Assembly: GCA_945898275.1 (NCBI GenBank)
Contig: CAMDHZ010000004.1
Coordinates: 62,001-126,000 of the forward strand
Direction of reading: 5' to 3'
Source of the DNA: Chitinophaga pinensis
GTDB taxonomy: Bacteria > Bacteroidota > Bacteroidia > UKL13-3
Length of the DNA: 64,000 nt
Of the stretch, positions 28,724 to 38,737 are shown one piece after another. A program made the position numbers and the translations under genes. The notes beneath the pieces are model-generated. The model saw only the letters and a list, made by a program, of their open reading frames with translations, ran no database searches and was not told the DNA's origin. Every line of letters begins with the position of its first letter. Within the stretch, counting starts at the first letter, position 1.

Positions 28724-29605
28724 TTAAGAGATTTTGAAGGAGGTCATACTTAATGAGCCTGCTAATAATTTGTCGTTAAAAAATGACAACTCTTCTTTGT
28801 CATTTTTTAAAGCTAATATATAAAGTAAAGGAAGATAATGTTCGGGAGTAGGCACCGCTAATTTCAGGGCTTGGGAGCCCAATTGATAATTTGCCAAAGC
28901 TTTAATATCTTCTTTCAAAATGTATGAATTAAGGGAATGATGTGCTTCATGTGCCCAATCAAAGCCAAATCCAATTTGGTTAATTTTCGCAAAATCTGCA
29001 AGTCCTAAGTTATGAATTATATTACCGCTTCCAAGGATGAGAATTCCCTTATTGCGTAAGCTTTTTAATTGTTTGGCAAAATTATAATGCCACATTGGAT
29101 CTTTGCTAAAGTCTATGCTAAGTTGAATCACAGGAACATCTGCTTTAGGGTAAAGGTGTTTTAATACACTCCATGCGCCGTGGTCTAGGCCCCATTTTTC
29201 ATCCAATTCAACTAGGGTTGGTTCAAGAAGTTTTTGGGTTTCTCTTGCAAGTTTAGGATCTCCTTTGGCTGGATATTGAACATTAAATAAGGCTTGTGGA
29301 AAGCCATAAAAATCGTGTATGGTTGTGGGCATTTCCATTGCAGTAACCTTTGTTCCTTTGGTATACCAATGTGCGGAAATACAGATAATGGCTTTAGGAG
29401 TAGGAATGTTTTTTACACTGTTTTTAAATCCTGTTACAAATTCATTTTCTTCAATAGCATTCATTGGGCTACCGTGGCCTATAAATATAGTAGGCATGGT
29501 TTGACCCGAGGCCTGATTCGAAGCAAAATTTTCTAGCGAAGAGAGAGAATCTATGGTCATAAGTGGTAAGGCTGCTAAGGTTTGAATGAATTTTTTGCGT
29601 TGCAT
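28724..29605 (-). CDS. DODA-type extradiol ring-cleavage dioxygenase (YgiD-like)
   Basis: Member of the LigB/4,5-DOPA dioxygenase family, which uses a mononuclear metal to open catechol rings. The 293 residues contain the characteristic set of histidines: PTIFIGHGSPMNAIEE (about 39-54), ICISAHWYTKG, LDHGAWSVLKHLYP and LGSGNIIHNLG. YgiD proteins normally begin at about the IFIGHGSP segment; here a 37-residue extension (MQRKKFIQTLAALPL and onwards) looks like a secretion signal and suggests export to the periplasm. It is transcribed after the alpha/beta hydrolase gene, 20 bases away. The substrate is unknown; a role in aromatic compound handling is inferred from the family. Confidence 0.9.
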   Translation of the reverse strand: MQRKKFIQTLAALPLMTIDSLSSLENFASNQASGQTMPTIFIGHGSPMNAIEENEFVTGFKNSVKNIPTPKAIICISAHWYTKGTKVTAMEMPTTIHDFYGFPQALFNVQYPAKGDPKLARETQKLLEPTLVELDEKWGLDHGAWSVLKHLYPKADVPVIQLSIDFSKDPMWHYNFAKQLKSLRNKGILILGSGNIIHNLGLADFAKINQIGFGFDWAHEAHHSLNSYILKEDIKALANYQLGSQALKLAVPTPEHYLPLLYILALKNDKEELSFFNDKLLAGSLSMTSFKIS

Positions 29606-29625
29606 TTTCAGCTATTTAAACATTT

Positions 29626-30555
29626 TTATTTTATCCATGCTTTCAAAGCTTCAATAAATTGAGCCTGTTGATCCATAAATACATTGTGGGAGCAGTTATC
29701 AAAATATTTTAGATGGTTTGAACCAATAAGATTTTGCAATTCTGTAACCTGGCTCTCAGCGTAAAGGCCATCTTCCTTGCCATACATTCCATAGATTGGT
29801 ATATTCTGGTTTTGTAAGGCTTTCAAATTCTTTGTTAGGTCAATGGTTGTATACCTTTCATTTTCCCAAAATCCTTGTGGTGCTTCATAAGACATTTTAG
29901 AAGCATATTTTGCCATCAAGGAATCTGCCTTAAAATTTGAATAAATAGTTTTAGCTTCTTCTGTAGGAGTTTTTGGAGTATAAAAACCATTTTGCATGGC
30001 ATGTCCAAAACAATAAGAACTGTATTGAATACTTGTAGTATCCATCTTTTCGAGCATTGAAATGTAATTTAAATTTACATAATCTTTTTTAGTGAAATAA
30101 ATGCTCCTAGATTTAGAAAGTATAGTTTTGAAAGTGGCCTGCAAAGATACTGGCGCCCCAACTAGCACAATAGATTGAACCTTTGTAGGGTGTTTTTCGG
30201 TAAAAAGTGTAGCAATAACACCACCAAAACTATGCCCAATTAAAGTTGCTGTTTTTAGATTGTATTTTTGATAAATAGCATTTAAGTCCTCAAAAGTTTC
30301 GTTGAAAGTAAACTTTGCATTTGGGTTTAGACTTCGTCCTTCTCCACGTCTGTCATAAACTATTACAAAGAAACCCTTATCGGCAAGTTTTTGAGCCGTT
30401 GTGGCTTCAAAGTTTGCACTGTTGTAGCCAGGTCCGCCGTGCAAAAAGATGATAGCCTTATCAATATTGCTTCCAAAAGTTTTTGTATAGATATTTTGTC
30501 CGAAAGCAAACATTGTTGCTAGTACAAATACTATTGAGGTGAAGACTGATTTCAT
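29626..30555 (-). CDS. Secreted alpha/beta hydrolase (proline iminopeptidase-like)
   Basis: Predicted periplasmic hydrolase of 309 residues with a signal peptide ending near MFAFGQ (about 20). The oxyanion-hole motif HGGPGYNS lies near residues 38-45, followed by VYDRRGEGRS, as in proline iminopeptidases and related esterases. The nucleophile elbow is GHSFGG (Ser near 108), and a C-terminal His sits in NCSHNVF near 290. Acid residues are plausible in YGKEDGLY. The HGGPG motif favours peptidase S33-like activity, but an ester or lactone substrate is equally possible. It stands 20 bases upstream of the extradiol dioxygenase-like gene on the same strand, so the two may act on one substrate, for example cleaving then opening an aromatic ester; this is inference. 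Confidence 0.88.
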   Translation of the reverse strand: MKSVFTSIVFVLATMFAFGQNIYTKTFGSNIDKAIIFLHGGPGYNSANFEATTAQKLADKGFFVIVYDRRGEGRSLNPNAKFTFNETFEDLNAIYQKYNLKTATLIGHSFGGVIATLFTEKHPTKVQSIVLVGAPVSLQATFKTILSKSRSIYFTKKDYVNLNYISMLEKMDTTSIQYSSYCFGHAMQNGFYTPKTPTEEAKTIYSNFKADSLMAKYASKMSYEAPQGFWENERYTTIDLTKNLKALQNQNIPIYGMYGKEDGLYAESQVTELQNLIGSNHLKYFDNCSHNVFMDQQAQFIEALKAWIK

Positions 30556-30652
30556 AATGCTTTTTATTAATATAAGTTCCCAGAATTGGTGGTTACCAAA
30601 CGAAGATAATCCATTGTATCCAAACTTTACTTTTCATGAATTGGGTTGTACA

Positions 30653-31240
30653 TCATTTTTGAGAATGGTTTGCTTTACTATTTTTCTCGGCAAGCGCTGC
30701 TGTTTCTTCAATTCTTCTTTTGCGCGTTTCTGGTCTTTTTGCGTTCATAATCCACTCCAAAATTCCTCTTTTAGATGAACGTGAAAACTTCTCCCAGTTT
30801 TCTAAGGCTATTTTATTTTTTTCAAATAGTTCCTTTAAATCGTCTGGTATCGTAATTTTCTCTACTTCATCTAGTGCTGTCCAAGTGCCGTTTTGCTTTG
30901 CGATTTCAATCATTTCTAAACCTTTACATTGCATAAGTCCTTGCGCAATAAGGTTATCAACTTTTTCTTTATTCACTTTGCTCCAATTGCTTTTTGGGTT
31001 TCTCTTAGAAAAGAATTGAAAGTAACTATTGTTATCTCGCTTGTTGGGTTTGCTGTCTATCCAACCAAAACATAGGGCTTCGTCTACAGCTTCAGGATAG
31101 TATATGCTCGGAATGTCACTTTCTTTTCTGTAAATGATAAGCCAAACAGATTTTTCGGTTTGGTGGTTTTTCTCCAACCATTTTCTCCAGTCTGCTCTTG
31201 TCTTTGCATGAAAAGTATTTATGCCATTATATATTTCCAT
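30653..31240 (-). CDS. YdeI/OmpD-associated-like protein
   Basis: Cytoplasmic protein of 195 residues in the YdeI family (bacteriocin-protection or OmpD-associated proteins). The conserved block is clear: KTRADWRKWLEKNH, SVWLIIYRKES, then YPEAVDEALCFGWIDS and NSYFQFFSKRNPKSNWSKVN. The C-terminal part has the KRGILEWIMNAKRPETRKRRI segment typical of the family. The molecular function is not established; the family has been linked to antimicrobial peptide tolerance in enteric bacteria. It stands alone, 97 bases upstream of the alpha/beta hydrolase on the same strand. Two copies of CAACATTATCT lie just upstream of its start. Confidence 0.88.
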   Translation of the reverse strand: MEIYNGINTFHAKTRADWRKWLEKNHQTEKSVWLIIYRKESDIPSIYYPEAVDEALCFGWIDSKPNKRDNNSYFQFFSKRNPKSNWSKVNKEKVDNLIAQGLMQCKGLEMIEIAKQNGTWTALDEVEKITIPDDLKELFEKNKIALENWEKFSRSSKRGILEWIMNAKRPETRKRRIEETAALAEKNSKANHSQK

Positions 31241-31457
31241 TAACTTTTTTAATCTCAGTTTTGGCTCAATTTAAAAACATTTTCAACATTATCTGCTTTG
31301 ATTTCAAAACCAACATTATCTAGTTACATTTTGCCCAAAAATTGTAAAGGTAGATTGTCATAAAATGTTTGTTATTACCTTTTTTTTGAGTCTTTTTGAT
31401 TTACAGAAACTCAGCCTTACTGCTGTTTGCTTACAAGTCATCTGTTAAATGTAAATC

Positions 31458-32744
31458 CTATAAGTATTCTACCAATCGCTCTAGCCTCATCCCTCTGGAG
31501 CCTTTTAAAAAAATGGATTGTTGAGTTAGTACTTTCAAATCTTGTTGTGCTTTCAAAGTTTCGCTATCCTCAAACTTCAAATAGTGGGTTTGTGTCTTAG
31601 AAAAAGCTTTGCCTATCAACCAAACATTTTTTAATCCAAGTGATTGGCAAAAGTTAACCAGGTTTTGGTGCTCTTCTGCCTCATATTTACCAAGCTCAAA
31701 CATGTCTCCTAAAATCAATAACTTATTTTCTGCAGGCATTGCCACAAAGTTTTTAATGCTGGCCATCATGCTGCTAGGGTTTGCATTGTATGCATCTAAA
31801 AAGATTTTGTTTCTTTCTGTTTCAAAATATTCTGAGCGAAGGTTTTTAGCAGTATAGCCTGCAATACCCCTTGCAATTCCTTCTGCTGCTACTTCAAAAT
31901 GAAAGCCAATGGCCACTGCTGCCATAATGTTTTCAAGGTTGTAGTCGCCACTTAGTTTGCTGCTAAACTCCTGCCCATTCAGAGTAAAGTTAATGCTTGG
32001 TTGTAAGGTAATGTCAGTTGCTATAAAATTTGCTGTTACATCTGGATTTGCACTGTAGGTAATTCTTTTTTTTATTTGGTTCGAACCAAACATTAAAACA
32101 GTGTCAGCTGCATTCACAAAGACTATTCCAGTTTGCTTGGTAATGAAGTAATCATAAAGCTCGGCATTAGAGCGAATCACACCTTCCAAGCTGCCAAAAC
32201 CTTCTAAGTGGTCTTTGCCATTGTTGGTAATTAAACCATGGGTAGGTTGAGCAATTTCGCATAACAATTTATTTTCTCCTTCATGGTTTGCCCCCATTTC
32301 AATAACAGCGACTTCATGGTGTTTTTCTAACATCAATAATGTTAAAGGTAAACCAATATGGTTGTTAAAATTTCCTGGCGTACTAAGGGTATGGTACTTT
32401 TGGGTCAACACAGCGCTAATTAATTCTTTGGTACTGGTTTTTCCGTTTGAACCAACAATAGCAATTACCGGTATGTTCAATTGTTTTCTGTGCCATGTAG
32501 CCAATTGTTGTAAGCTTGCTAAAACATCTTCCACTAAAATAAACTTGTGGTTGGAGGTTTCTTGAGCCTCATCAATAATGGCATACGCTGCTCCTTCGTC
32601 AAGGGCCTTTTGTGCAAAGGTATTGCCATTAAAATTGTCTCCTTTTAATGCAAAAAAAAGACAATTGGGCGAAAGCTTACGGGTATCTGTACAAACAGCA
32701 GGGTAGGCAAGAAAAATCGCGTACAAATCTTCAATAGTAGTCAT
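31458..32744 (-). CDS. murF: UDP-N-acetylmuramoyl-tripeptide--D-alanyl-D-alanine ligase
   Basis: Cytoplasmic ATP-dependent ligase that adds D-Ala-D-Ala to the peptidoglycan precursor. The 428 residues have the three Mur-ligase domains. The N-terminal substrate-binding domain includes TDTRKLSPNCLFFALKGDNFNG. The central ATPase domain has the P-loop IAIVGSNGKTSTKE (about 94-107), TPGNFNNHIGLPLTLL and the GANHEGE motif. The C-terminal Rossmann domain contains DAYNANPSSM and LILGDMFELG. MurF rather than MurE is favoured by the FNNHIG and AYNANP motifs and by the MELG-like FELGKYEAEEH segment. It stands alone rather than in the dcw cluster. A perfect palindromic variant of the dispersed decamer (TTTGGTTCGAACCAAA) lies within the gene at 32075-32090. 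Confidence 0.95.
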   Translation of the reverse strand: MTTIEDLYAIFLAYPAVCTDTRKLSPNCLFFALKGDNFNGNTFAQKALDEGAAYAIIDEAQETSNHKFILVEDVLASLQQLATWHRKQLNIPVIAIVGSNGKTSTKELISAVLTQKYHTLSTPGNFNNHIGLPLTLLMLEKHHEVAVIEMGANHEGENKLLCEIAQPTHGLITNNGKDHLEGFGSLEGVIRSNAELYDYFITKQTGIVFVNAADTVLMFGSNQIKKRITYSANPDVTANFIATDITLQPSINFTLNGQEFSSKLSGDYNLENIMAAVAIGFHFEVAAEGIARGIAGYTAKNLRSEYFETERNKIFLDAYNANPSSMMASIKNFVAMPAENKLLILGDMFELGKYEAEEHQNLVNFCQSLGLKNVWLIGKAFSKTQTHYLKFEDSETLKAQQDLKVLTQQSIFLKGSRGMRLERLVEYL

Positions 32745-32803
32745 TAATTAACATAAAATTAAGCCGCTAATTTACTAAGTTCGTTTTATTAACAAGCCTA
32801 CTT

Positions 32804-35107
32804 ATGAAGAAATTACTACTAATTTTCTACACCACCCTTATATCTTTCTTCGGCTATACCCAGGTCATTCAATTTCAAAGAGCTAATAAAGCTGCTGTTT
32901 CAGAAAACGGAATAGATACCCTACTTTATCCCTTTACAGGGGGCTTGAGCAATCCCCAATTTTCAAACATAGATTTAGATGGGGATAACATAAGCGATTT
33001 ATTTGTTTTTGAGCGCTCAGGCGGCAGGGTTCTTTGTTTCTTAAGGAAAAACAATGCATTTGTACATGCGCCGCAATTCGAGGCTCAGTTTCCGCCCTTA
33101 TACCAATGGGTAAAACTAAAGGATTATAACTGCGATGGTAAGCCAGATATTTTTACAGAATTAGACCCAAATGGTCCTGTTGATCCCAGAAATTATGATA
33201 ATAAAAGTGGCCTGCGTGTGTTCAAAAATATTAGTACAGAGGTAGGAAAGTTAAAATGGCAGCTAGTAAGTGATAAAGTTTTTGCCTTGCCTTCTGGAGG
33301 GTTACCAGAAGCAAAGATTAGTCTTACTGCTAGAGATTTAAGTGAATTTGAAGACATGGACAATGATGGAGATTTGGACTTAATTACCATGCCAGATAGT
33401 AAAAATATTTTTACCTACTATCAAAATCAAAGTAAAGAGTTAAACTATGGTTGTGACTCTCTGTTGTTTAAGTTTAGAGATGATTGTTGGGGTTACACGT
33501 CTTATTTGGTTAATGCCCATGGCTTTTTACTAGAAGACAATAGTCCATGTTTTCGAGATTACAAGAGGGAGTTCAAACACAATGGTTCCACTATCACCGC
33601 CTTTGATTATGATAAGGATGGTGACATGGATATCCTTTATGGAGATTTAAGTTACAACGATGTTATTCTTCTTACCAATGGCAAAACATTAAATTCTTTA
33701 GGGCATGATTCTATCATTCGTCAAGATACGGTTTTCCCCCTCACAGGTCGCAGGGCCTCGGTGCAAGTTTTTCCAGCAACCTACCTAGTAGACATAAACA
33801 ATGATGGAAAGAAAGATTTAATTGTAGCGCCTAATTCTACAGAAGGCGCTATGAATAAAGACATGGTACTCAGTTATATCAATACATCTCCAACAGCCTA
33901 TCAATTTACCTTTCAGCAAGATGATTTCTTGATTGGAGATATGCTAGATTTAGGTGGAGGCAGTAAACCACAATTGGTAGATTTAGATAACGATGATGAT
34001 TTAGACTTGGTAATAGCCACCCATGGTAACTTTGTTTATACCAGCAACAGTGACGATAGATTGCATTATTATGAAAATATTGGCAACAAAACAAAAGCCA
34101 ACTATGTCCTCCGGGACACCAATTTTCTTAAGATAAATGCAGGCCCAAATAAGATTTATGAAATTACACCAAGTTTTGGCGATTTAAACAACGACGGTAA
34201 GCCAGATTTAATCATTGGCGATATCAATGGCGTTATTCATTATTACCTAAACACCAGCACTGCGAGTAAGATTGACTTCAATAAAGTAAGCAACAATTAT
34301 TTTACTATTTATGCTGGCACCTTTGCCGCTCCACAATTAGTAGATTTGAACCAAGATGGCAAGCTAGACATTGTGCTTGGCAGAAGAAATGGCACCTTGG
34401 CTTATTTTGAGAACAAAGGTACCAAAGAAAGCGCATTATTTTGGTCTGAACCTAGCATAGATTCTATAGGAGGCATTAACATTTCAGAATTTTCTAAAGG
34501 AGTAGGGGGTTTACCAGACTATTATTTCCCCGGCTATTCGCACCCATATGTATGCGATATTGATAAAGATGGAAGGTTTGAAATATTAGTTGGTTCAATA
34601 GGTGGCGCAAACGGCAGCAAAGTTCAATTGTTCAGCAATTTTGAAGCAAGTGCTACCCGAAAATGCGACGAAATAACAAAGCTATACCTTTCATATGAAG
34701 GAGCTCAACCAAGAGACTTGTTTTTTGGAAAATTTAGTGCTCCCTTTTGCGGCGATTTAGACAACGATGGAAAGCCTGAGCTGTTAATTGGTTCAAACAA
34801 AGGTGGGCTAGAATCATTCACTCCCATTATCAAGGGAATTATTAGTGGCAATTCAACGCTAACCAAAGATGAGTTAGAATTTGTAGTATTTCCTAATCCT
34901 AGTAAAGGTAGCTTTAACCTTCGGTTCAACAAAAATCTAACATCTGCAAGCTATTCTGTTTATGCTATTACAGGTTCAAAATTATTGGAAGGGCAAATAG
35001 AAGGATATGAATCCACGATTGAAACCAATCTTTCCTCAGGATTCTACTTACTTTATATTGAAACTAGTCAAGGAGATTTCATTAGCAAAAAAATAGGAGT
35101 GGAATGA
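32804..35107 (+). CDS. Secreted FG-GAP/VCBS beta-propeller protein with T9SS sorting domain (copy 1)
   Basis: Surface or extracellular protein of 767 residues. It has a signal peptide ending near FFGYTQ (about 19). Repeated FG-GAP/VCBS calcium-binding units span most of the protein, recognisable as NIDLDGDNISDLFVF, DYNCDGKPDIF, DINNDGKKDLIV, DLNNDGKPDLIIGD and DLDNDGKPELLIG, which would build an integrin-like beta-propeller. The last 75 residues are a T9SS type A sorting domain beginning at FVVFPNPSKGSF. It is followed 93 bases later by a close paralogue in the same orientation. The function is unknown; such propellers serve adhesion or structural roles. A -7-like TAAGTTCG lies at 32776-32783. 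Confidence 0.88.
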   Translation: MKKLLLIFYTTLISFFGYTQVIQFQRANKAAVSENGIDTLLYPFTGGLSNPQFSNIDLDGDNISDLFVFERSGGRVLCFLRKNNAFVHAPQFEAQFPPLYQWVKLKDYNCDGKPDIFTELDPNGPVDPRNYDNKSGLRVFKNISTEVGKLKWQLVSDKVFALPSGGLPEAKISLTARDLSEFEDMDNDGDLDLITMPDSKNIFTYYQNQSKELNYGCDSLLFKFRDDCWGYTSYLVNAHGFLLEDNSPCFRDYKREFKHNGSTITAFDYDKDGDMDILYGDLSYNDVILLTNGKTLNSLGHDSIIRQDTVFPLTGRRASVQVFPATYLVDINNDGKKDLIVAPNSTEGAMNKDMVLSYINTSPTAYQFTFQQDDFLIGDMLDLGGGSKPQLVDLDNDDDLDLVIATHGNFVYTSNSDDRLHYYENIGNKTKANYVLRDTNFLKINAGPNKIYEITPSFGDLNNDGKPDLIIGDINGVIHYYLNTSTASKIDFNKVSNNYFTIYAGTFAAPQLVDLNQDGKLDIVLGRRNGTLAYFENKGTKESALFWSEPSIDSIGGINISEFSKGVGGLPDYYFPGYSHPYVCDIDKDGRFEILVGSIGGANGSKVQLFSNFEASATRKCDEITKLYLSYEGAQPRDLFFGKFSAPFCGDLDNDGKPELLIGSNKGGLESFTPIIKGIISGNSTLTKDELEFVVFPNPSKGSFNLRFNKNLTSASYSVYAITGSKLLEGQIEGYESTIETNLSSGFYLLYIETSQGDFISKKIGVE

Positions 35108-35200
35108 AAAAGTAAAATTCTCGTATAGAACAAATGATATTCGTCATTTGCAACAGAATAAACCAGCTTTTCGATAAATTTGAATAATATAAATAGAAAC

Positions 35201-37495
35201 ATGAAATTAAAATTACCTATACTCTCTATACTTTTAGTGGGCTTGTATTTAAACCTCCCTGCCCAAGTCATAAAATTTAACCTTGCCAACAAAGCAAAAG
35301 TTAGTGAGAATGGATTGGATACTTTATTGTATCCCTTTACTGGAGGATGGAGCAATCCTCAGTTTTCTAACATAGATTTAGATGGAGACAATGTGCAAGA
35401 TTTGTTTGTGTTTGAGCGAATTGGTAACAAAGTATTTTGCTTCTTGCGCAAAAATAACCGTTGGGTACATGCGCCACAATATGAAGTGCAATTTCCAAAG
35501 TTATATAGTTGGGCCTTGTTAAGAGATTATAACTGTGATGGCAAAATGGATATTTTTACCGAAACAGATTATAACAGTCAACCTGATCCAGGAGAATACA
35601 TTTCTTCCAATGGCTTGCGTGTGCTTAGAAATATAAGTACTACTCCTGGTGTGCTAAAGTGGACGCAAGACAAAAACCAAATTAAGGATATGGGGATAGC
35701 TGATTTGCCACCATTTAACTTAAACCTATCCATTTCCGACATCAATGCAATAGACGATATAGATAGTGATGGCGATTTGGATTTGCTCATAATGCCAAAT
35801 GGAAAGAATGTGATTACCTTTTACCAGAATATGAGTAAGGAACTTAAATATGGTTGTGATTCATTGTTGTTTAGATACCGCGACGAATGCTGGGGATATA
35901 TGTCTTATTTGGTAAATACAAACGGCTTTTTATTAAATGATAACAGTCCGTGCTTCCGCGAATACAAGCATGGTCGCAAACACAATGGCACAACTTTAAC
36001 GCTCCTAGATTATGACAATGATGGCGATAAAGATTTATTATATGGTGATGTAGGGTTTAATGAAGTAATCCTTTTAACCAATGGCAGAACCATAAATAAG
36101 TTAGGAAGAGATTCCATCATTAAGCAAGATACCGTATTTCCAATTGTAGGTAAGAGAGCCTCTATTCAGTTGTTCCCAGCCACCTATATAGTAGATATCA
36201 ATGGAGATGGCCGCAGAGATTTAATAGTTACACCAAACTCACCTGAAGGAGCCAAGAACAGGAACATGGTGCTAAGCTATCATAATACATCTGCTACTGC
36301 CTTTCAGTTTGCGTTTCAACAATCCGACTTTTTAGTGGGGCAGATGCTAGACTTAGGTGGCAGCAGCTCCCCGCAGTTGGCAGATTTAGACAAAGACGGA
36401 GATTTAGACATGGTAATTGCCACTCAAGGAGATTTTTTGTTTACCAGCAACAGTTACGATAGGTTGGTGTATTATGAAAATATTGGAACAAGTGCAAAAG
36501 CCTCTTATGTGCTAAAAGACACAAACTTTTTAAAAATCAATGATGGTCCCAATAAGATATATAGAATTTCTCCCACCTTTGGCGACTTAGACAACGATGG
36601 TAAATTAGATTTACTGCTTGGTGATCAAAACGGCATCCTTCATTATTATAAAAATACAAGCAATGGTTCAAACCTTAGTTTTAGTAAAATTAGTGACAAT
36701 TATTTCAATATCTATGCGGGAACTTTTGCAGCGCCTCAACTCATAGATTTAAATAAAGACAATGCTTTAGACATTGTAATTGGCAGAAGAAATGGTACTT
36801 TGGCTTACTATCAAAATAATGGAAGGGCAGATTCTGCAGCCTTTGGTGCAGACCCAAGCATAGATTCAATAGGTAAAATTAATATTTCTCAAGTGGCATT
36901 AAGTCCGGGCCAACCACCATTTTATTTCCCTGGATATTCAACACCCCATGTATGTGATTTAGACAAAGATGGTAACTTTGAAATTTTGGTTGGAGCACAA
37001 TCTGGACGCGTACATTTATACAGAAACTTTGACCCGAGCGCGACACGTGTATGTGAAGAGATAACAGGTATTTACAGCGACTTTCCTAGTGCTCCCTTAG
37101 CAGATTACACCTTTGGAGCACGAAGTGTACCATTTACTGGTGACATAGATGCTGATGGGGTGAGTGAATTATTGATTGGAAACACAAGAGGAGGGCTGCA
37201 ACTTTATTCGCCAACCATCAGTGGGATTATCAGTGGCCTAAAAAATACTCAAAAAGAAAGTTTTGAATCTGTCTTATATCCAAATCCGTCTAAAGGTCGG
37301 TTTATGATTAGGTTCAACACAAACCTAAAAAATGCAAACTATACAGTTTATACTTTAACTGGTGCAGAGATAACTAAAGGTGCCATCAGTGGTTATGAGC
37401 AAGAATTAGCCTTGAACCTTGAAAAAGGATTGTATATCTTGAATATCGAAACGATTACAGGCGCTAGAATGAGTCATAAGGTGGTAATAGAATAA
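35201..37495 (+). CDS. Secreted FG-GAP/VCBS beta-propeller protein with T9SS sorting domain (copy 2)
   Basis: Paralogue of the preceding gene, collinear over its whole length, with the same order of repeats (for example NIDLDGDNVQDLFVF, DYNCDGKMDIF, DINGDGRRDLIV, DLDNDGKLDLLLGD) and the same landmarks such as YGCDSLLF and NIYAGTFAAPQL. The start is the ATG at 35201, preceding a signal peptide that ends near NLPAQ; an upstream TTG at 35180 is in frame but less likely. The 764-residue protein ends in a T9SS sorting domain (SVLYPNPSKGRF onwards). The pair clearly arose by tandem duplication with substantial divergence since. The function is unknown. Confidence 0.88.
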   Translation: MKLKLPILSILLVGLYLNLPAQVIKFNLANKAKVSENGLDTLLYPFTGGWSNPQFSNIDLDGDNVQDLFVFERIGNKVFCFLRKNNRWVHAPQYEVQFPKLYSWALLRDYNCDGKMDIFTETDYNSQPDPGEYISSNGLRVLRNISTTPGVLKWTQDKNQIKDMGIADLPPFNLNLSISDINAIDDIDSDGDLDLLIMPNGKNVITFYQNMSKELKYGCDSLLFRYRDECWGYMSYLVNTNGFLLNDNSPCFREYKHGRKHNGTTLTLLDYDNDGDKDLLYGDVGFNEVILLTNGRTINKLGRDSIIKQDTVFPIVGKRASIQLFPATYIVDINGDGRRDLIVTPNSPEGAKNRNMVLSYHNTSATAFQFAFQQSDFLVGQMLDLGGSSSPQLADLDKDGDLDMVIATQGDFLFTSNSYDRLVYYENIGTSAKASYVLKDTNFLKINDGPNKIYRISPTFGDLDNDGKLDLLLGDQNGILHYYKNTSNGSNLSFSKISDNYFNIYAGTFAAPQLIDLNKDNALDIVIGRRNGTLAYYQNNGRADSAAFGADPSIDSIGKINISQVALSPGQPPFYFPGYSTPHVCDLDKDGNFEILVGAQSGRVHLYRNFDPSATRVCEEITGIYSDFPSAPLADYTFGARSVPFTGDIDADGVSELLIGNTRGGLQLYSPTISGIISGLKNTQKESFESVLYPNPSKGRFMIRFNTNLKNANYTVYTLTGAEITKGAISGYEQELALNLEKGLYILNIETITGARMSHKVVIE

Positions 37496-37546
37496 CTTGG
37501 TTTGACCCAAGCTAAAATTATTATATTCGCTGAAAATTCTTAAACT

Positions 37547-38737
37547 ATGTACGGACAATTACAACAACAACTTCAAGCTGAATTAGCAGAGATTGAATCG
37601 GCAGGATTATATAAAAGAGAGCGAATCATTACCTCACCACAAGGTGCTGAAGTTACCTTAGAAAATGGCAAGCAAGTGCTTATCTTTTGTGCGAATAATT
37701 ATTTAGGATTATCCTCACACCCAAGAGTAACATCTGCCGCAAAAAATGCAATAGATACCCATGGATTTGGTATGAGTTCAGTTCGTTTCATCTGCGGTAC
37801 TCAAGATATACATAAGCAACTTGAACAAAAAATTGCAGATTTTTTAGGAACAGAGGATACCATTTTATATGCGGCAGCCTTTGATGCCAATGGAGGTGTT
37901 TTTGAGCCCTTATTTAATGATCAAGATGCAATCATTAGTGATGCTTTAAACCATGCAAGTATCATAGATGGGGTTAGACTTTGCAAGGCAGAAAGACACC
38001 GTTACGAGCACAATAACATGCTTGATTTAGAAACTAAGTTGCAAGAAACGCAACATTGCCGCAATAGAATTATTGTAACAGATGGTGTTTTTAGCATGGA
38101 TGGAACCATTGCCCAATTGGATCATATTGTGACTTTAGCAGAGAAGTATAATGCACTTATTATGGTGGATGAATGCCATGCCAGTGGGTTTATGGGAGAT
38201 AACGGAAGAGGCACTCACGAATACAGAGGCGTTTTAGGGAAAATAGACATTATTACCGGAACCTTAGGTAAGGCATTGGGTGGCGCCATGGGCGGCTTTA
38301 CTTCTGGTAAAAAAGAAGTGATAGAAATATTGCGCCAGCGTTCAAGGCCATATTTATTTTCTAATACATTAGCTCCGTCTATTGTGGGTGCAAGCATAGA
38401 AGTATTAAATATGCTAACCGAAACTACAGCATTAAGAGATAAACTTTGGGAAAATACACAGTACTTCAGGGCGAAAATGACTGAAGCAGGTTTTGATATT
38501 AAGCCAGGTGAGCATCCAATTGTACCTGTGATGTTGTATGATGCTAAATTATCGCAAGACTTTGCGGCTAAGCTTTTAGATGAAGGCGTATATGTGGTTG
38601 GATTTTATTATCCAGTTGTGCCAAAAGGACAAGCCCGCATTAGGGTTCAAATTTCTGCTGGCCATGAGAGGGCGCATTTAGATAAGGCCATTGCTGCATT
38701 TATTAAGATTGGAAAAGAGCTAAAAGTGATTTCGTAA
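37547..38737 (+). CDS. kbl: Glycine C-acetyltransferase (2-amino-3-ketobutyrate CoA ligase)
   Basis: PLP-dependent enzyme that converts 2-amino-3-ketobutyrate and CoA to glycine and acetyl-CoA in threonine breakdown. The 396 residues match Kbl in length. It belongs to the alpha-oxoamine synthase family. Visible features include [15 protein letters not shown] near the N-terminus, [28 protein letters not shown] with the cofactor-contacting Asp, and [14 protein letters not shown] with the PLP-binding Lys near residue 241. The segment [20 protein letters not shown] is typical of Kbl rather than BioF or serine palmitoyltransferase. No threonine dehydrogenase gene is adjacent. A TATATTCG box at 37522-37529 may be its -7 element; a decamer variant lies just upstream at 37499. 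Confidence 0.93.
   Translation: MYGQLQQQLQAELAEIESAGLYKRERIITSPQGAEVTLENGKQVLIFCANNYLGLSSHPRVTSAAKNAIDTHGFGMSSVRFICGTQDIHKQLEQKIADFLGTEDTILYAAAFDANGGVFEPLFNDQDAIISDALNHASIIDGVRLCKAERHRYEHNNMLDLETKLQETQHCRNRIIVTDGVFSMDGTIAQLDHIVTLAEKYNALIMVDECHASGFMGDNGRGTHEYRGVLGKIDIITGTLGKALGGAMGGFTSGKKEVIEILRQRSRPYLFSNTLAPSIVGASIEVLNMLTETTALRDKLWENTQYFRAKMTEAGFDIKPGEHPIVPVMLYDAKLSQDFAAKLLDEGVYVVGFYYPVVPKGQARIRVQISAGHERAHLDKAIAAFIKIGKELKVIS

Noticed and set aside
37499-37508. GGTTTGACCC near kbl as a promoter -33 element
   Set aside because: The spacing to the TATATTCG box is 17 bases, shorter than usual, and the sequence is better explained as a variant of the dispersed decamer.
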